DNA from: CAZGCA01 sp964524145
Lineage (GTDB): Bacteria; Hydrogenedentota; CAZGCA01
NCBI GenBank assembly: GCA_964524145.1
Contig: CAZGCA010000023.1
Span: 1 to 64,000, forward strand
Reading direction: 5' to 3'
Length of the DNA: 64,000 bases
The notes beneath the pieces are model-generated. The model saw only the letters and a program-made list of their open reading frames with translations. It had not been told where the DNA came from and did not search any database. Below, in pieces: positions 1 through 10,400 of the stretch. How positions within the stretch are numbered: position 1 is the stretch's first letter; each line of letters opens with the position of its first letter. The position numbers and the translations under genes are program-made.

Positions 1-2
1 GC

Positions 3-330
3 GTATCGGGCGCAGGCGACGTCAACGCTGACGGGTACGCCGACGTCATCGTCGGGGCATATTGGTTCGACAACGGCGAGTCCTGGGAAGGTGCGGCGTT
101 TCTGTTTCTGGGTTCGGCGTCGGGCCTCGTGGGTACGGACCCTGCGACGGCGGCGTCGATGCTCGAGGGGAACCAAGCCGACGCTTATTTCGGGTCGAGC
201 GTATCGGGCGCAGGCGACGTCAACGGTGACGGGTACGCCGACGTCATCGTCGGAGCATATGGGTACGACAACGGCGAGTCCGGTGAAGGTGCGGCGTTCT
301 TGTTCCTGGGGAATTCCGATGGAAAGCTGG
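3..330 (+). repeat. Tandem FG-GAP coding repeats, 198-bp period
   Basis: The unit beginning at 3 recurs at 201 with few substitutions over about 110 bp. Both encode GAGDVN.DGYADVIVGAY, the calcium-binding loop of an integrin alpha-type propeller blade. More blades are expected upstream, since such propellers have seven. Confidence 0.8.
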
Positions 331-3300
331 TGCACGTACAACTGCACAAATCCGACGACACGGTTGTAGCCGCGCCGGGCATTAATTCCGATACGAGCGA
401 TTTCCGACTGCAGATGCTCGCACACTCTTCTGCGGTACACACGACTGCCGTCAAGCTCGAATGGGAGGTGAAGCCGTATGGCACAGGATTTGATGGCGTA
501 GACACATGGCAAACAAGCGGGTGGGTGGATCCTGGTGTCGGTGGTTATCCCTTTGATGAGCCGTTCAGCGTTCCGGGCGAAGCGAACGGGTGGCATTGGC
601 GTGCGCGGATCCTCTACGCGCCGTTGAATGTCTTTGACGCTGTGGGCGATCCGCCCGCGCTGGTTCCCAAGCCCGGCATTTCGCTATCCCCTCATCCGCC
701 GCACGGCCGCTGGTACTACCCGCAGTGGGCGACGGTAGGCCCATCGGATTTCCGCACGACGGGATATCGGCCTCCGACGGACCCCGTTGTTGAAGTCACG
801 CAGACCGTTCTCACCACCACTGACCCCGTACTGTGCACTGTCGACACCCCGAGCACCTCCCCTGCGAGTCCGCCGAAACCCATTCAGTATGAGTACACGT
901 GGACGAACGAGGACACCCCTAACATCCTGCCAGAGAACGTAAGGATTGTGGTGCATATGACGCCGTCGCTGTCAGATACACTTGACTGGTCTGAGACGCA
1001 CAAGCACGAGGTGTGGGAATGCACGGTCCGGGCGTGGGATGGCGTTCAATACTCACATTGCGCTTCGTCAGACACATCCCCAGAGATCGAGAACACTCTG
1101 CCATTGATGCCGGTAATCCAGTTGGTAGGGGCCTCACCCGGTGAGGAGCGGTATGAATATGGCCCGCTCGACACGGTGAAGGTCCGCATAACCGACCAAT
1201 CCGACGCCGACGGCGATGCTCTCGTCCCCGAGTTCATGTGGCAATACTACCGGGAAGGCGAGTGGCATACACAGGAGACAGATGTCTCAAGCACAACCCT
1301 GTCGAGTTGGATTTCGCCAGGCGTTCCGCTGGAGAACGACATATGGAAGTGCGGCGTGCGGCACTACGACGGAGAAGCCTGGGGCGAGTGGTCGGACCCG
1401 GTAGAGGCGACGATATTGGGCACTGGCACGGATGAGGTACTGGTAACAATAGCCGTTGCGCCCGAAACCCTCACGTTGGGTCAGGGAGTGACTATCACCG
1501 GCGGGGTGAGTCCGCAGGCAGACATCGCGATAGGGTTCAAGAGTAAGGTGCCGGGCTCGTCGGGTTTCGACCGGGACTTTCCCAGCGGGGTTACTGCATC
1601 CGAGGGGGCATTCAGTCGGTTCTTTGTGCCGGACGCAGCGTCAGAGGGCTTGTCAGACTGGGAAGTCAAAGCGATATTCTCCGGAAACGAAACGTTCCGC
1701 CCTACCGAAAGCAACATCGTTTCCTTTGCCGTGCAGAAAGCCCAGCCGAGCCTGACACTGGAACTGTCGCATACCTCAGCACTGCTCAACCTTGGCAATG
1801 CAGGGGGATTCAAGGCAACGGCGAGGCTCTCGGTCGACAGTTTCCCTACCGAACTCAATCACCTGTTGTCCGGCAGAACAGTGCGATTGTCGCTCGCGTT
1901 CGGCCCGAACAACGAGACACCCTATGACCCTCTTGAGACTGTTACAGACGAGAACGGGGTCGCGGAATTCAGCTTCGTCGGCAAGGAGCACTGGTTCAGC
2001 GAAGCAGGCGTGTGGAAGTTCAAGGCGGAGTTTGCGGGAGACGACAACTTCAGACTCGCGTCGTCACCGGATTTCGACGATACGGACGCACGCCTAATCA
2101 TCAAGGAAGGAGCAGGTTATGCCATCATCGTGCTCGGCCGATTGAACGAAGATGCCGAAGGACATGACTCGCACGCGAAGAGCACCGACTACATCTACAC
2201 GACGCTCGAGGAGAGAGCGTTCCAGACGGACGCAGACTCCCAGGTCAGCGATATCTATTACATGCGCGAGTATCTGGGGGATGAAGAGGAGTCGGAAGAC
2301 ATCCAGGTCGCGGACCGGCCACCGACCAAAGCAAACGTGAAGTGGGCGATAGAGACGTGGGCGTACAACAAGATATCCGACTCGCCCGCGCCGCTGTACC
2401 TCATCTTTGCCGACCACGGAAGTCCCGACAAGTTCTACCTGTGGTCGTCGGAGAACACCAAGGAGGAGGATCAGTACCTTACGCCCACAGAGCTCCAGTG
2501 GTACCTCGCGGTGCTTGAGACCCAGCTCGAAGCCAGCGGAGTGACCGACCCAGAGATAGCCTTCATCTACGGTGCGTGCCATTCGGGAAGCTTCATCCCG
2601 GCGGTGTCAGCTCCAAACCGGGTTATCATCACGAGCTGCGCGGCAGACGAAATCTCGTACCGCGGTGTGACGACAGACGAGTCAGGCGTCCGCGATGGCT
2701 CGTTCTTCCTGATGGAATTCTTCCGCGAGGCAGGTGCGGGCAAATCGCTTCGGCAGGCCTTCGAACAGGCCTCTGAGAAAACGGTTGGGTACACCGCAAC
2801 AAGGAGTAATGGTGTGCTGGCCGAGGAACCACAGCATCCGTTGCTCGACGACAATGGAGATGGTGAAGGCACGCCTGGTGCCTCTTTGGGCGAGCTGGGA
2901 GCAGACGGTGACCACGCGTGGAACATGGTGCTTGGGCTGGGTTCGAACGCGGGCAACACAGTAAGCTGGTTCACTGCGAGCCCGCCGGAGTCGCTGCCAT
3001 TCGGAGACGACTTGTCGTCCCCACTGTTCGCAGAGACAACGGGTCGGGCGCTGACGGTTGATGACGGCGCGTGGATAGAGATCAAGCCCCCTGAATACGA
3101 CGGTGGCGAGTATGCTGACCCGGATTACCAGGAGTTCCAGAGGCTGGCGGAGATGGCGGGGCCGATTGCGCCGGGATACTCGGAGACCGTTGGAGAAGAG
3201 AAGGTCCGGTTCGAGTGGTACCAGGAGGATCTCGACCCGTACCTGAGCTTCGATACCTCAGGCACGTACAAAGTGTATTACTTCCTCAAAGATGGCGTGA

Positions 3301-6300
3301 CAGGCCAAGTGAGCGCGTATCTCGTAACCAATGTCTACGTAGGGAAACCGGGCAACCACGCGCCGGAACCTGTGACACTGGTGTATCCCGCCGATGGCGC
3401 CACGGTTTTCAGCACAGTCTTCTTTGTCTGGGATGAGACGACGGATGAGGACGGCGACGCGATCAGCTACCGTCTTGAAGTGTCCGAAGACAGCGCGTTT
3501 CCGGTTGAAGACACTATCGTCAAGGACGGCATCCCAGGCACTGTGACACGGCTGACCGAGGAAGATGGCATTGAGGACCTCCACAACTATTACTGGCGCG
3601 TCATCCCAGTAGACGAGTACGGTGCGAGCCCGGACGAGGGCAACGAGGTTCGGTCATTCAGTGTGGACAACGGCAACGCCGATTGGCCTGGTCTCATAAC
3701 GGGTACGGTGAATGATGCAGAGATGGGCGAAGTAGTTGCCGGTGCAAGCATCACGCTGGTGCGGGAAGACGAAGAGGAATCACCAACCATGGAATCGTCA
3801 GATCTGGGAAGGTACTACTTCGTGAACATAGCACCGGGTGCGTATAGTCTTCAGGTGACCCATGACGAGTACCTCGATGAAACCAAGACAGGTAACTTGT
3901 TGCCGGGTCAGGTAGCGGAAGTGAACTTCGAGTTGATACCCATTGGCTTGCCGAGGCTCCTCGTTACACCTTCGAACTGGCCCGTGGAATCATCGAACGG
4001 GACAGTCAGTTTCACTGTTGAGAACACCGGGACAGAAACGATGGATTGGTGCGCGCAGGTGACCGAGGGTGATACCTGGTTGAGAATCACCTCCGAGGCA
4101 TGCGGTATCAACGATGGCACTGTCGAGGTAAGTTACGATCCCAATCCGACTGCTGCTCCAAGACCAGGAACGATTCGCGTCACGGCTGCCGGCGCGATTG
4201 ATAGTCCGTTCGAGGTGAGAGTATACCAGGCGGCAGACACCACGCCACCGGTGGCAACAATCACGAACGTACCCCAATCGCCTACAAGAGTCACCCAAGC
4301 CAGCCTCGCAGTCGGCGGTGACGGAGTTGTCGCGTACCGATACAGCTTGAATTCGGACGATGACTATGGCGACGCAACCGATGTCTTGACAACCATAGAG
4401 CTCACAGACCTGCCTGATGGCCATAACACCGTTTACGTTATCGGCTGGGACGCGGCTGGCAACTGGCAGACTGTGGCTACAACGGCGAGTTGGATAGTTG
4501 ATACTACGCCTCCTGTGTCAACAATCACAAATGTGCCCCAGTCCCCTACAAGAGACACAACGGCCAGCCTGATAGTCGGTGGAGGTGACGTCGTAGCGTA
4601 CCGATACAGCCTGGACTCAGATATATATGGTGACGAGACTGATGTGGGTACGAGTATTGGACTCACGGACTTGCCCGACGGTACACATACGGTCTACGTG
4701 ATTGGCCGCGACGAAGCAGGCAATTGGCAGCACGTGCCGACGACGGCAACCTGGACGGTGGACACAACGTCGCCTGTTGCGACGGTTACCGGTGCACCCC
4801 AGTCCCCCACCACAACGACAGCGGCCACTCTTACGGTCGGCGGGAACGGTGTCGTTGCGTACCGGTACAGCCTCGATTCAAGGGGCTACGGCGACGAGAC
4901 TGAGATTGGGACACGTATCGAGCTCACAGGCTTGTCTGACGATGAACACAGCGTTTCCGTACTTGGCCGTGACGAAGCAGGCAACTGGCAAGACCAAGAG
5001 GAGGCGACAACGGTAAGCTGGACAGTCGACACGACTCCGCCCGAACCGCCGGTGATAACGACCGACGGCGGAGACGGTCCTGGGGAAGACTTCATTACGC
5101 ACGAGCCGGACCTTGTGCTCGAAGGTACGTGCTCCTCCGACACGTGGTCACTGAAACTCAATGGGGATGAAGTGCAATCGTTCGTTCCGGAATCTGTGAC
5201 CTGGTCTTGCGAGATATTGCTTGCAGAGGGAGAGAACTTGCTGAGGGTGCACGCGTTCGACCTCGCAGGAAATCAATCTTCGCCGGAGAGTGTTACAGTC
5301 ACCTATTACCCACCTTTGACTTTGACTGTGGCCGACAGTTCAGACGCTCCGGGCAGTACGGTGGACGTGCTGGTAACGTTTACCGGGACACGTGAGGTGG
5401 AAACCTTTACGCTGGAGGTACGCTACGACCCGTTATTGCTCGAATACCAGGAGTTAGTGAGGGAAGGTCACTCTATTGAGAACTTCGACAGCGTAGAATG
5501 CACTGAGACAAGTGACGGAGTCGCTATAGAGGCCTCGAGAACAGGCGGATCGCTGAGTATTGAAGACGAAGTGTTGCTGGCGTTGCGGCTCAGGGTTGGT
5601 GACGAGGCAGCCACAGGGGAATGCTGCGAGCTGAGGCTTGAGAACGTGACGGGAGGTCTTGCTGACTGTGACACGCGGAACGGTACATTCTGCGTGGCGC
5701 CGACGTTGGAGATGGAAGGGGGCCTCCATACAGTATCGCGGTATGTAGAGCTCAGCATCATGATTGATGAAGCCTTAGGTATCCAGACGTTCAGCTTTAT
5801 CCTCGAGCTTGCCTGGGGAATTGGATGGGCCAACAACGTCGTAGCGGTGACAGAAGGCACGTTGTGTAGCGAGTCTTCGGTGACAACGACGCAATTGGGC
5901 GTTGACCAGACGCTTGTGGAGGTGAGTATGACCGAAGGTCCCCTGCCGCAGGGAGGAGGGACTCTCTTGGTCATGGAGTTTGAACCGTCGATGGAAGACA
6001 CAGTCATCGCGACGCTGTCGGAGTTGAAGGGCGACTTGTACGGAGCTGCTTCTGCCTCGGAGGAGATTGAGATTGCATGGCTGGCTGACAGCGATGGGGA
6101 TGGCTACTCGGATGTCGATGAGGAGGCTAATCAGACGGACCCGCACAATGAGACATCAATGCCGGCGGACTATGACGGGGATTTTGTCTCGGACCTGAAC
6201 GACAAAGATGATGACGGAGATGGTGTCTTTGATTCTGAAGATGAACTTCCGTTCAATCCTGCAGAATGGAAGGACACTGATGGGGATGGAATTGGCAACA

Positions 6301-6743
6301 ACTCCGACGACGATGACGACAACGACGGTCTCTTCGATATCAATGAGTTGAGGATCGGCACAGACCCCGAGGACCGGGATAGTGACGGCGACGGGTACTG
6401 GGACGGGTTTGAGCTGGACCACGGCACGAGTCCTGTAGACCCGCAGGACTTTCCGCCCGATACGGACGTCTACGGAGATGTAGACGTGGACGGTTATGTC
6501 AACGCCATGGACGTCCAACTGGTCATCAACGGCACATTGAATCCGGAGCTTATCCCGGTGCCTATTCGTAACGCCGATATCAACGGCGACGGCATCGTCA
6601 ACGCAATAGATGTCCAGCTTGTCATCAACACCGCTCTGGGAATCGTAGGCCAGAGGGACAAGGCCAAGATTCTGACTTCACCCAGAGCGTCTCATCATGT
6701 GCGCTCGGGGCCTATCCTAACCCGGATAATCCCGAGTGCATAG
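3..6743 (+). CDS. Giant modular secreted protein with FG-GAP, C13-like protease, cohesin-like and dockerin modules (5' partial)
   Basis: The frame is open at the left edge, so the start and signal peptide lie outside. Modules in order by position: FG-GAP/integrin-type propeller repeats (3-330, period 198 bp); Ig-like linkers; a legumain/C13-like caspase-fold module (2112-2690) with His in DHG (2415-2417) and Cys in GACHSGS (2577-2579); a fibronectin III-like domain (3355-3670); a carboxypeptidase-regulatory-like domain (3680-3940); a BACON-like domain; three Ig-like repeats beginning DTTPP (4240-5045); two cohesin-like domains (5315-6085); thrombospondin-3-type DxDGDG calcium repeats (6090-6455); and a dockerin-like pair (6470-6650). 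It is probably exported and cell-surface or extracellular. The block from about 1430 to 3940 is paralogous to the next giant gene. The last 31 codons read through what is a stop codon in that paralogue. Modular architecture is clear; the substrate of the protease module is unknown. Confidence 0.85.
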   Translation, partial: VSGAGDVNADGYADVIVGAYWFDNGESWEGAAFLFLGSASGLVGTDPATAASMLEGNQADAYFGSSVSGAGDVNGDGYADVIVGAYGYDNGESGEGAAFLFLGNSDGKLVHVQLHKSDDTVVAAPGINSDTSDFRLQMLAHSSAVHTTAVKLEWEVKPYGTGFDGVDTWQTSGWVDPGVGGYPFDEPFSVPGEANGWHWRARILYAPLNVFDAVGDPPALVPKPGISLSPHPPHGRWYYPQWATVGPSDFRTTGYRPPTDPVVEVTQTVLTTTDPVLCTVDTPSTSPASPPKPIQYEYTWTNEDTPNILPENVRIVVHMTPSLSDTLDWSETHKHEVWECTVRAWDGVQYSHCASSDTSPEIENTLPLMPVIQLVGASPGEERYEYGPLDTVKVRITDQSDADGDALVPEFMWQYYREGEWHTQETDVSSTTLSSWISPGVPLENDIWKCGVRHYDGEAWGEWSDPVEATILGTGTDEVLVTIAVAPETLTLGQGVTITGGVSPQADIAIGFKSKVPGSSGFDRDFPSGVTASEGAFSRFFVPDAASEGLSDWEVKAIFSGNETFRPTESNIVSFAVQKAQPSLTLELSHTSALLNLGNAGGFKATARLSVDSFPTELNHLLSGRTVRLSLAFGPNNETPYDPLETVTDENGVAEFSFVGKEHWFSEAGVWKFKAEFAGDDNFRLASSPDFDDTDARLIIKEGAGYAIIVLGRLNEDAEGHDSHAKSTDYIYTTLEERAFQTDADSQVSDIYYMREYLGDEEESEDIQVADRPPTKANVKWAIETWAYNKISDSPAPLYLIFADHGSPDKFYLWSSENTKEEDQYLTPTELQWYLAVLETQLEASGVTDPEIAFIYGACHSGSFIPAVSAPNRVIITSCAADEISYRGVTTDESGVRDGSFFLMEFFREAGAGKSLRQAFEQASEKTVGYTATRSNGVLAEEPQHPLLDDNGDGEGTPGASLGELGADGDHAWNMVLGLGSNAGNTVSWFTASPPESLPFGDDLSSPLFAETTGRALTVDDGAWIEIKPPEYDGGEYADPDYQEFQRLAEMAGPIAPGYSETVGEEKVRFEWYQEDLDPYLSFDTSGTYKVYYFLKDGVTGQVSAYLVTNVYVGKPGNHAPEPVTLVYPADGATVFSTVFFVWDETTDEDGDAISYRLEVSEDSAFPVEDTIVKDGIPGTVTRLTEEDGIEDLHNYYWRVIPVDEYGASPDEGNEVRSFSVDNGNADWPGLITGTVNDAEMGEVVAGASITLVREDEEESPTMESSDLGRYYFVNIAPGAYSLQVTHDEYLDETKTGNLLPGQVAEVNFELIPIGLPRLLVTPSNWPVESSNGTVSFTVENTGTETMDWCAQVTEGDTWLRITSEACGINDGTVEVSYDPNPTAAPRPGTIRVTAAGAIDSPFEVRVYQAADTTPPVATITNVPQSPTRVTQASLAVGGDGVVAYRYSLNSDDDYGDATDVLTTIELTDLPDGHNTVYVIGWDAAGNWQTVATTASWIVDTTPPVSTITNVPQSPTRDTTASLIVGGGDVVAYRYSLDSDIYGDETDVGTSIGLTDLPDGTHTVYVIGRDEAGNWQHVPTTATWTVDTTSPVATVTGAPQSPTTTTAATLTVGGNGVVAYRYSLDSRGYGDETEIGTRIELTGLSDDEHSVSVLGRDEAGNWQDQEEATTVSWTVDTTPPEPPVITTDGGDGPGEDFITHEPDLVLEGTCSSDTWSLKLNGDEVQSFVPESVTWSCEILLAEGENLLRVHAFDLAGNQSSPESVTVTYYPPLTLTVADSSDAPGSTVDVLVTFTGTREVETFTLEVRYDPLLLEYQELVREGHSIENFDSVECTETSDGVAIEASRTGGSLSIEDEVLLALRLRVGDEAATGECCELRLENVTGGLADCDTRNGTFCVAPTLEMEGGLHTVSRYVELSIMIDEALGIQTFSFILELAWGIGWANNVVAVTEGTLCSESSVTTTQLGVDQTLVEVSMTEGPLPQGGGTLLVMEFEPSMEDTVIATLSELKGDLYGAASASEEIEIAWLADSDGDGYSDVDEEANQTDPHNETSMPADYDGDFVSDLNDKDDDGDGVFDSEDELPFNPAEWKDTDGDGIGNNSDDDDDNDGLFDINELRIGTDPEDRDSDGDGYWDGFELDHGTSPVDPQDFPPDTDVYGDVDVDGYVNAMDVQLVINGTLNPELIPVPIRNADINGDGIVNAIDVQLVINTALGIVGQRDKAKILTSPRASHHVRSGPILTRIIPSA

Positions 6744-6898
6744 CCCGCCAGAAATCCCTCGATTTCCGGATCATTTTGGCACTTACAGTGCATTTACGAA
6801 ATGGCTGCAGTGTTGCAAGAACACTGTAATCGCTTATGCGACAGTGTTATGCACCTCTCATATAACGGGCAACAGCCGCACATACGGGCTTTGTGTTT
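6651..6898 (+). repeat. Duplicated 3' flank, copy A
   Basis: This roughly 250-bp segment aligns almost without gaps to 16248-16496. Landmarks at matching offsets are agagcgtctcat (6684 vs 16281), gatttccgga (6761 vs 16357), tacgaaatgg (6795 vs 16391) and cacatacgg (6879 vs 16475), with only a 1-bp net indel. Copy A begins inside the coding region of the first giant gene because that gene has lost its stop; copy B starts at the stop codon of the second. Confidence 0.85.
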
Positions 6899-6914
6899 TC
6901 TATTACAGATAGGA

Positions 6915-7027
6915 AGCGGCACGGTCCTCGAAGGACGCTGTAACGCTGCCATCCCGTTGCAGGATGACAAGGGGAGTAACTAGGGGGGAGGAGCTAGTAA
7001 GTTACCGCGTTCCCATTCCGTGCCGCT
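6915..7027. other. Candidate structured RNA or multi-branched DNA element
   Basis: A perfect 10-bp inverted pair (agcggcacgg at 6915-6924, ccgtgccgct at 7018-7027) encloses three further hairpins: gtcct/aggac at 6924-6936, catcc/ggatg at 6950-6966, and gtaac/gttac at 6976-7005. It sits just past the end of the duplicated flank and is absent from the matching place after the second giant gene. I do not recognise a known RNA family; a small MITE-like insertion is an alternative. Confidence 0.3.
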
Positions 7028-7175
7028 CGATTCCTAGTTGGCTTGGTCTTGACTCGCCGTCTCGATTATCCCTGCTGATCCTTCGGGATCACTTGTTCGC
7101 TGTTTCTGTAACCTACACATGAGCATAGGGCATCTGTCACTCCTTGTCAATTGCTCGATAGATCGAGATTCTGGC

Positions 7176-7204
7176 TTGACGGGGTGATGGTTCTGCGCTA
7201 TCAT
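7176..7204 (+). promoter_or_regulatory. Sigma-70 promoter for the leader ORF and second giant gene
   Basis: TTGACG at 7176-7181, 17-bp spacer, TATCAT at 7199-7204. It lies 63 bp before the GTG of the small signal-peptide ORF at 7267 and about 235 bp before the giant gene. Confidence 0.6.
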
Positions 7205-7266
7205 AATCGCATCCCTAGGGGTAGGTGATAATCGACGGTGTCGATAACCGTGAGGGGATTGTTTCA

Positions 7267-7443
7267 GTGAAGGCCCACCTTCTATTGATTGTCTTGGCGT
7301 TCGTGATTTGCCCCTCTGCGTTTGCGCCTACCTCGTATGTCGACAAGGACAAGACCGCCGTGCCATCGGACGACACCTCATGGGGCACGGTCTGTCGGAC
7401 CGTCCACGAAGGTATCGACAACGGCGGGAGGGCTATGCAGTGA
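7267..7443 (+). pseudogene. Truncated secreted beta-helix protein remnant, now a leader ORF
   Basis: GTG start with gagggg nine bases upstream. The 58-residue product has a convincing signal peptide (VKAHLLLIVLAFVICPSAFA) followed by SYVDKDKTAVPSDDTSWGT and CRTVHEGID. That resembles the opening of right-handed beta-helix proteins (YYVDxDxxxxxDdnpGTxxxPfkTIqxAid), which is also how the next gene begins after its own signal peptide. It then stops. Its TGA (7441-7443) overlaps the GTG start of the giant gene (7440-7442), an arrangement expected to couple translation. I read it as the decayed 5' end of a paralogue retained as a translated leader; a genuine small secreted peptide is the alternative. 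Confidence 0.55.
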
Positions 7444-10400
7444 AACGGTACAATATCGTATTCGCCGTTGCCTTTCTTGTTCCTATCCCCGCGGCCGCAG
7501 TCGACTACTACGTCAACGACAGTTCCACGACCAACGACGTATATTGCACTGCGGTAGGTAGTGACGCGAATGATGGTTTGACGCCGGCAACGGCGAAGGC
7601 GTCTGTGCAGGCAGTTCTGGACGCGTATGACCTGGAACCTGGGGACGCGGTGTATGTAGACACGGGTACGTACGTGTTGACGGAAAACATAACGGTGGAC
7701 TCATTGGATTCGGGTGCTTCCGGGGATCCGGTAACTTTTCAGGGGTCGACGCATCCTGATGGGACAACGTTGGACCGCAATGATACCTCATCCTCCTCAT
7801 GCCGTGGTATCTCAATCGGCGCATCGTACGTGCGTGTGCAGGACATCCGGGTGACGGGGAGCTACTACGGGATTTACGTGGCTGGCACAGACTGCGAGGT
7901 GCGAGGGTGCGAGTTGTTCGAGAACACAATGGGACTCATGGTTGGGGGAAGGTCAACGGTGCTGGTAAACAACCTGATTCACGATAACACTTCCGCAGGC
8001 ATGTATTTCGCTGTTTATGAAGGCGCCTATAACCCGGTCGTGGTAAACAACACGGTTGTGGGCAATGGGGACTATGGGGTGCGCTTTGCCTATAGCATTT
8101 TAAGCGATGCTGCGTCGTTCAAGAACAACGTTGTGCGTGCAGACGGAGCGGGTAACTGTTGCGTATATTTCAGCGCATCGATCCACACCGGGTGTACGTG
8201 GGACTATAACGATCTTCATGCAACGGGTGGGGCGTCAGTGGGATACTACGGAAGTGCGTCGCGGGCGACGCTAGGCGAATGGCGCGAGGCCACGGGAAAG
8301 GACAGCATCAGCATCAGCGAGGACCCGCTGTTTGTCGACGAGGTCAGCGGAGACTATCACCTATCGAGCACAGGGGGAAGTTGGCATGGAGGAGCTTGGG
8401 CCGCGGACGGTATGTCGAGTCCCTGTATCGATGCGGGCGATCCGGCAAGTGGTTACAGCAACGAGTCTTCCCCTAATGGAGGGCGTGTGAACCTGGGTGC
8501 CTACGGGAACACGGACCAGGCGTCAAAGACACCTAACAGACGATTCCTCACCCTTCTCGAGCCTGTAGGCGGGGAAAACTGGGCTTCGGGCGATCAATCC
8601 ATACGCTGGCGGCGCACGGGCGGAGCCTGGGACGGCGCAGAGACGGTACGTATCTACTATTCCTCCGACGCCGGGCATAGTTGGACGCTGCTGATAGACT
8701 CGCTTACCGCATCGGACGAATCGTTCACGTGGAATGTGGATGGATTGTGGTCGAGTCCGTTTTACCGCGTGCGAATCAGGTGTGCCGAAGATGCCTCGGC
8801 AACGGACGAAAGCGCCGATTTTCGCATAGGATCGGCAACCTGTTACTATGTGAACGATAACTCACAGATCAATGACGTGTACTGCACGACAGTAGGGAAC
8901 GATGCTAACGATGGTTTATCGCCAGCCACGCCGAAAGGCTCGATTCAGGCGATTCTGGACGCGTATGACCTGGAGCCCGGCCATAGAGTGTACGTGGATA
9001 CGGGAACCTACCTTTTGGCGACAAACATTGTGGTGGATGCAGGGGACGCAGGGGCTTCAGGAGACTTGGTTACACTCATAGGCTCTACACATTCTGATGG
9101 CACAACGGTGGATCGAGCTAATACGTCCTCCTCCGCGTATGGCCTCGAGATCACAGGAGGTAACGTGCGTGTGTCGGAGCTTCGCGTGACGAATGCATAC
9201 TGCGGAGTATATCTCTCCGGCACAGGTTCAGAGGTAACTGGGTGTGAGTTGTTCGAGAACATACACGGGCTCTTTATCACTTCTTCGTCTCCTTGGTCAG
9301 CACAAACTGTTGCCAACAACCTCATCCGAGACAATGTCGAGCACGGGATCTACAGTTGGGCTAACAGCTCACCGACTATTATTAATAACACTATTGCAAA
9401 TAATAGCAGCTGCGGCATCTATCTGGAATATGGATTGGCAAATGACGGCACTTTTAAGAACAACATTGTGTCGGCAGATGATTCTGGGTTGTACTGTGTG
9501 TTCTTCCATAATTCTCTTGCTCCCGGTTTTGGCTGGGACTACAACGATCTTTACGCGACGGGCGGGGCTGCTGTGGGGTATTTCGGCGGAACACGTGCGA
9601 CACTTTCTGACTGGCAGACGGCTACGAGCAAAGACGCGCACAGCATCAGTCAGGACCCACTTTTCGTTGACGCCGCGCTTAATGACTATCATCTGCGCAC
9701 GAGTTCTCCTTGTGTTGACGCGGGCGATAACAATGGCGCTCCTTCATTTGACATGGATGGAAATTCCCGGCCCTTTGGGACCTCCGTCGACATCGGCGCC
9801 GATGAGGCGAACAACCCTTCGACGCCGGTTGTTGTCGTCACGCCAGTTGCTCCCACAACGGTCGACAACCTGCTCTGCACGATAACAACGCCTACCATAG
9901 TCAGTCCGGAACTGACGCCTCAGTATGAATACTCGTGGTCCAACGGAATTGACACAGTCATACATGGGCCAACGACCAATGAGACCGACACGCTCAGCGC
10001 ATCATTTACAGCGAAGCACCAGACATGGCTTTGTACTGTTCGCGGATTTGACGGCTTCAGTTACTCTGAACCGGCTGCCGATTCCACGACCGTTCTCAAC
10101 ACACCGCATGACGCTCTCTCGCTATCGATCCCAGAGACCCTGAGCACAAACCTCAATCTCCAGTGCCAACTTATCAAAAGCCCCGACCCGGATAACGATG
10201 TGGAGTACTTGATCCAATGGGTCATCACACGTCCGAGCCAGGGATGGGTTGACGAACCTTGGACCGGCCCTGTACTGACCACGGACACCTATACGCAGAT
10301 TGATACGGCGGACACCCAGAACGGAGACAAATGGTATTGCGAGGTCACCTACGGGGACGGTGAGGAAGCAGATGACACAGAGACCTCGGGGACATGCACT

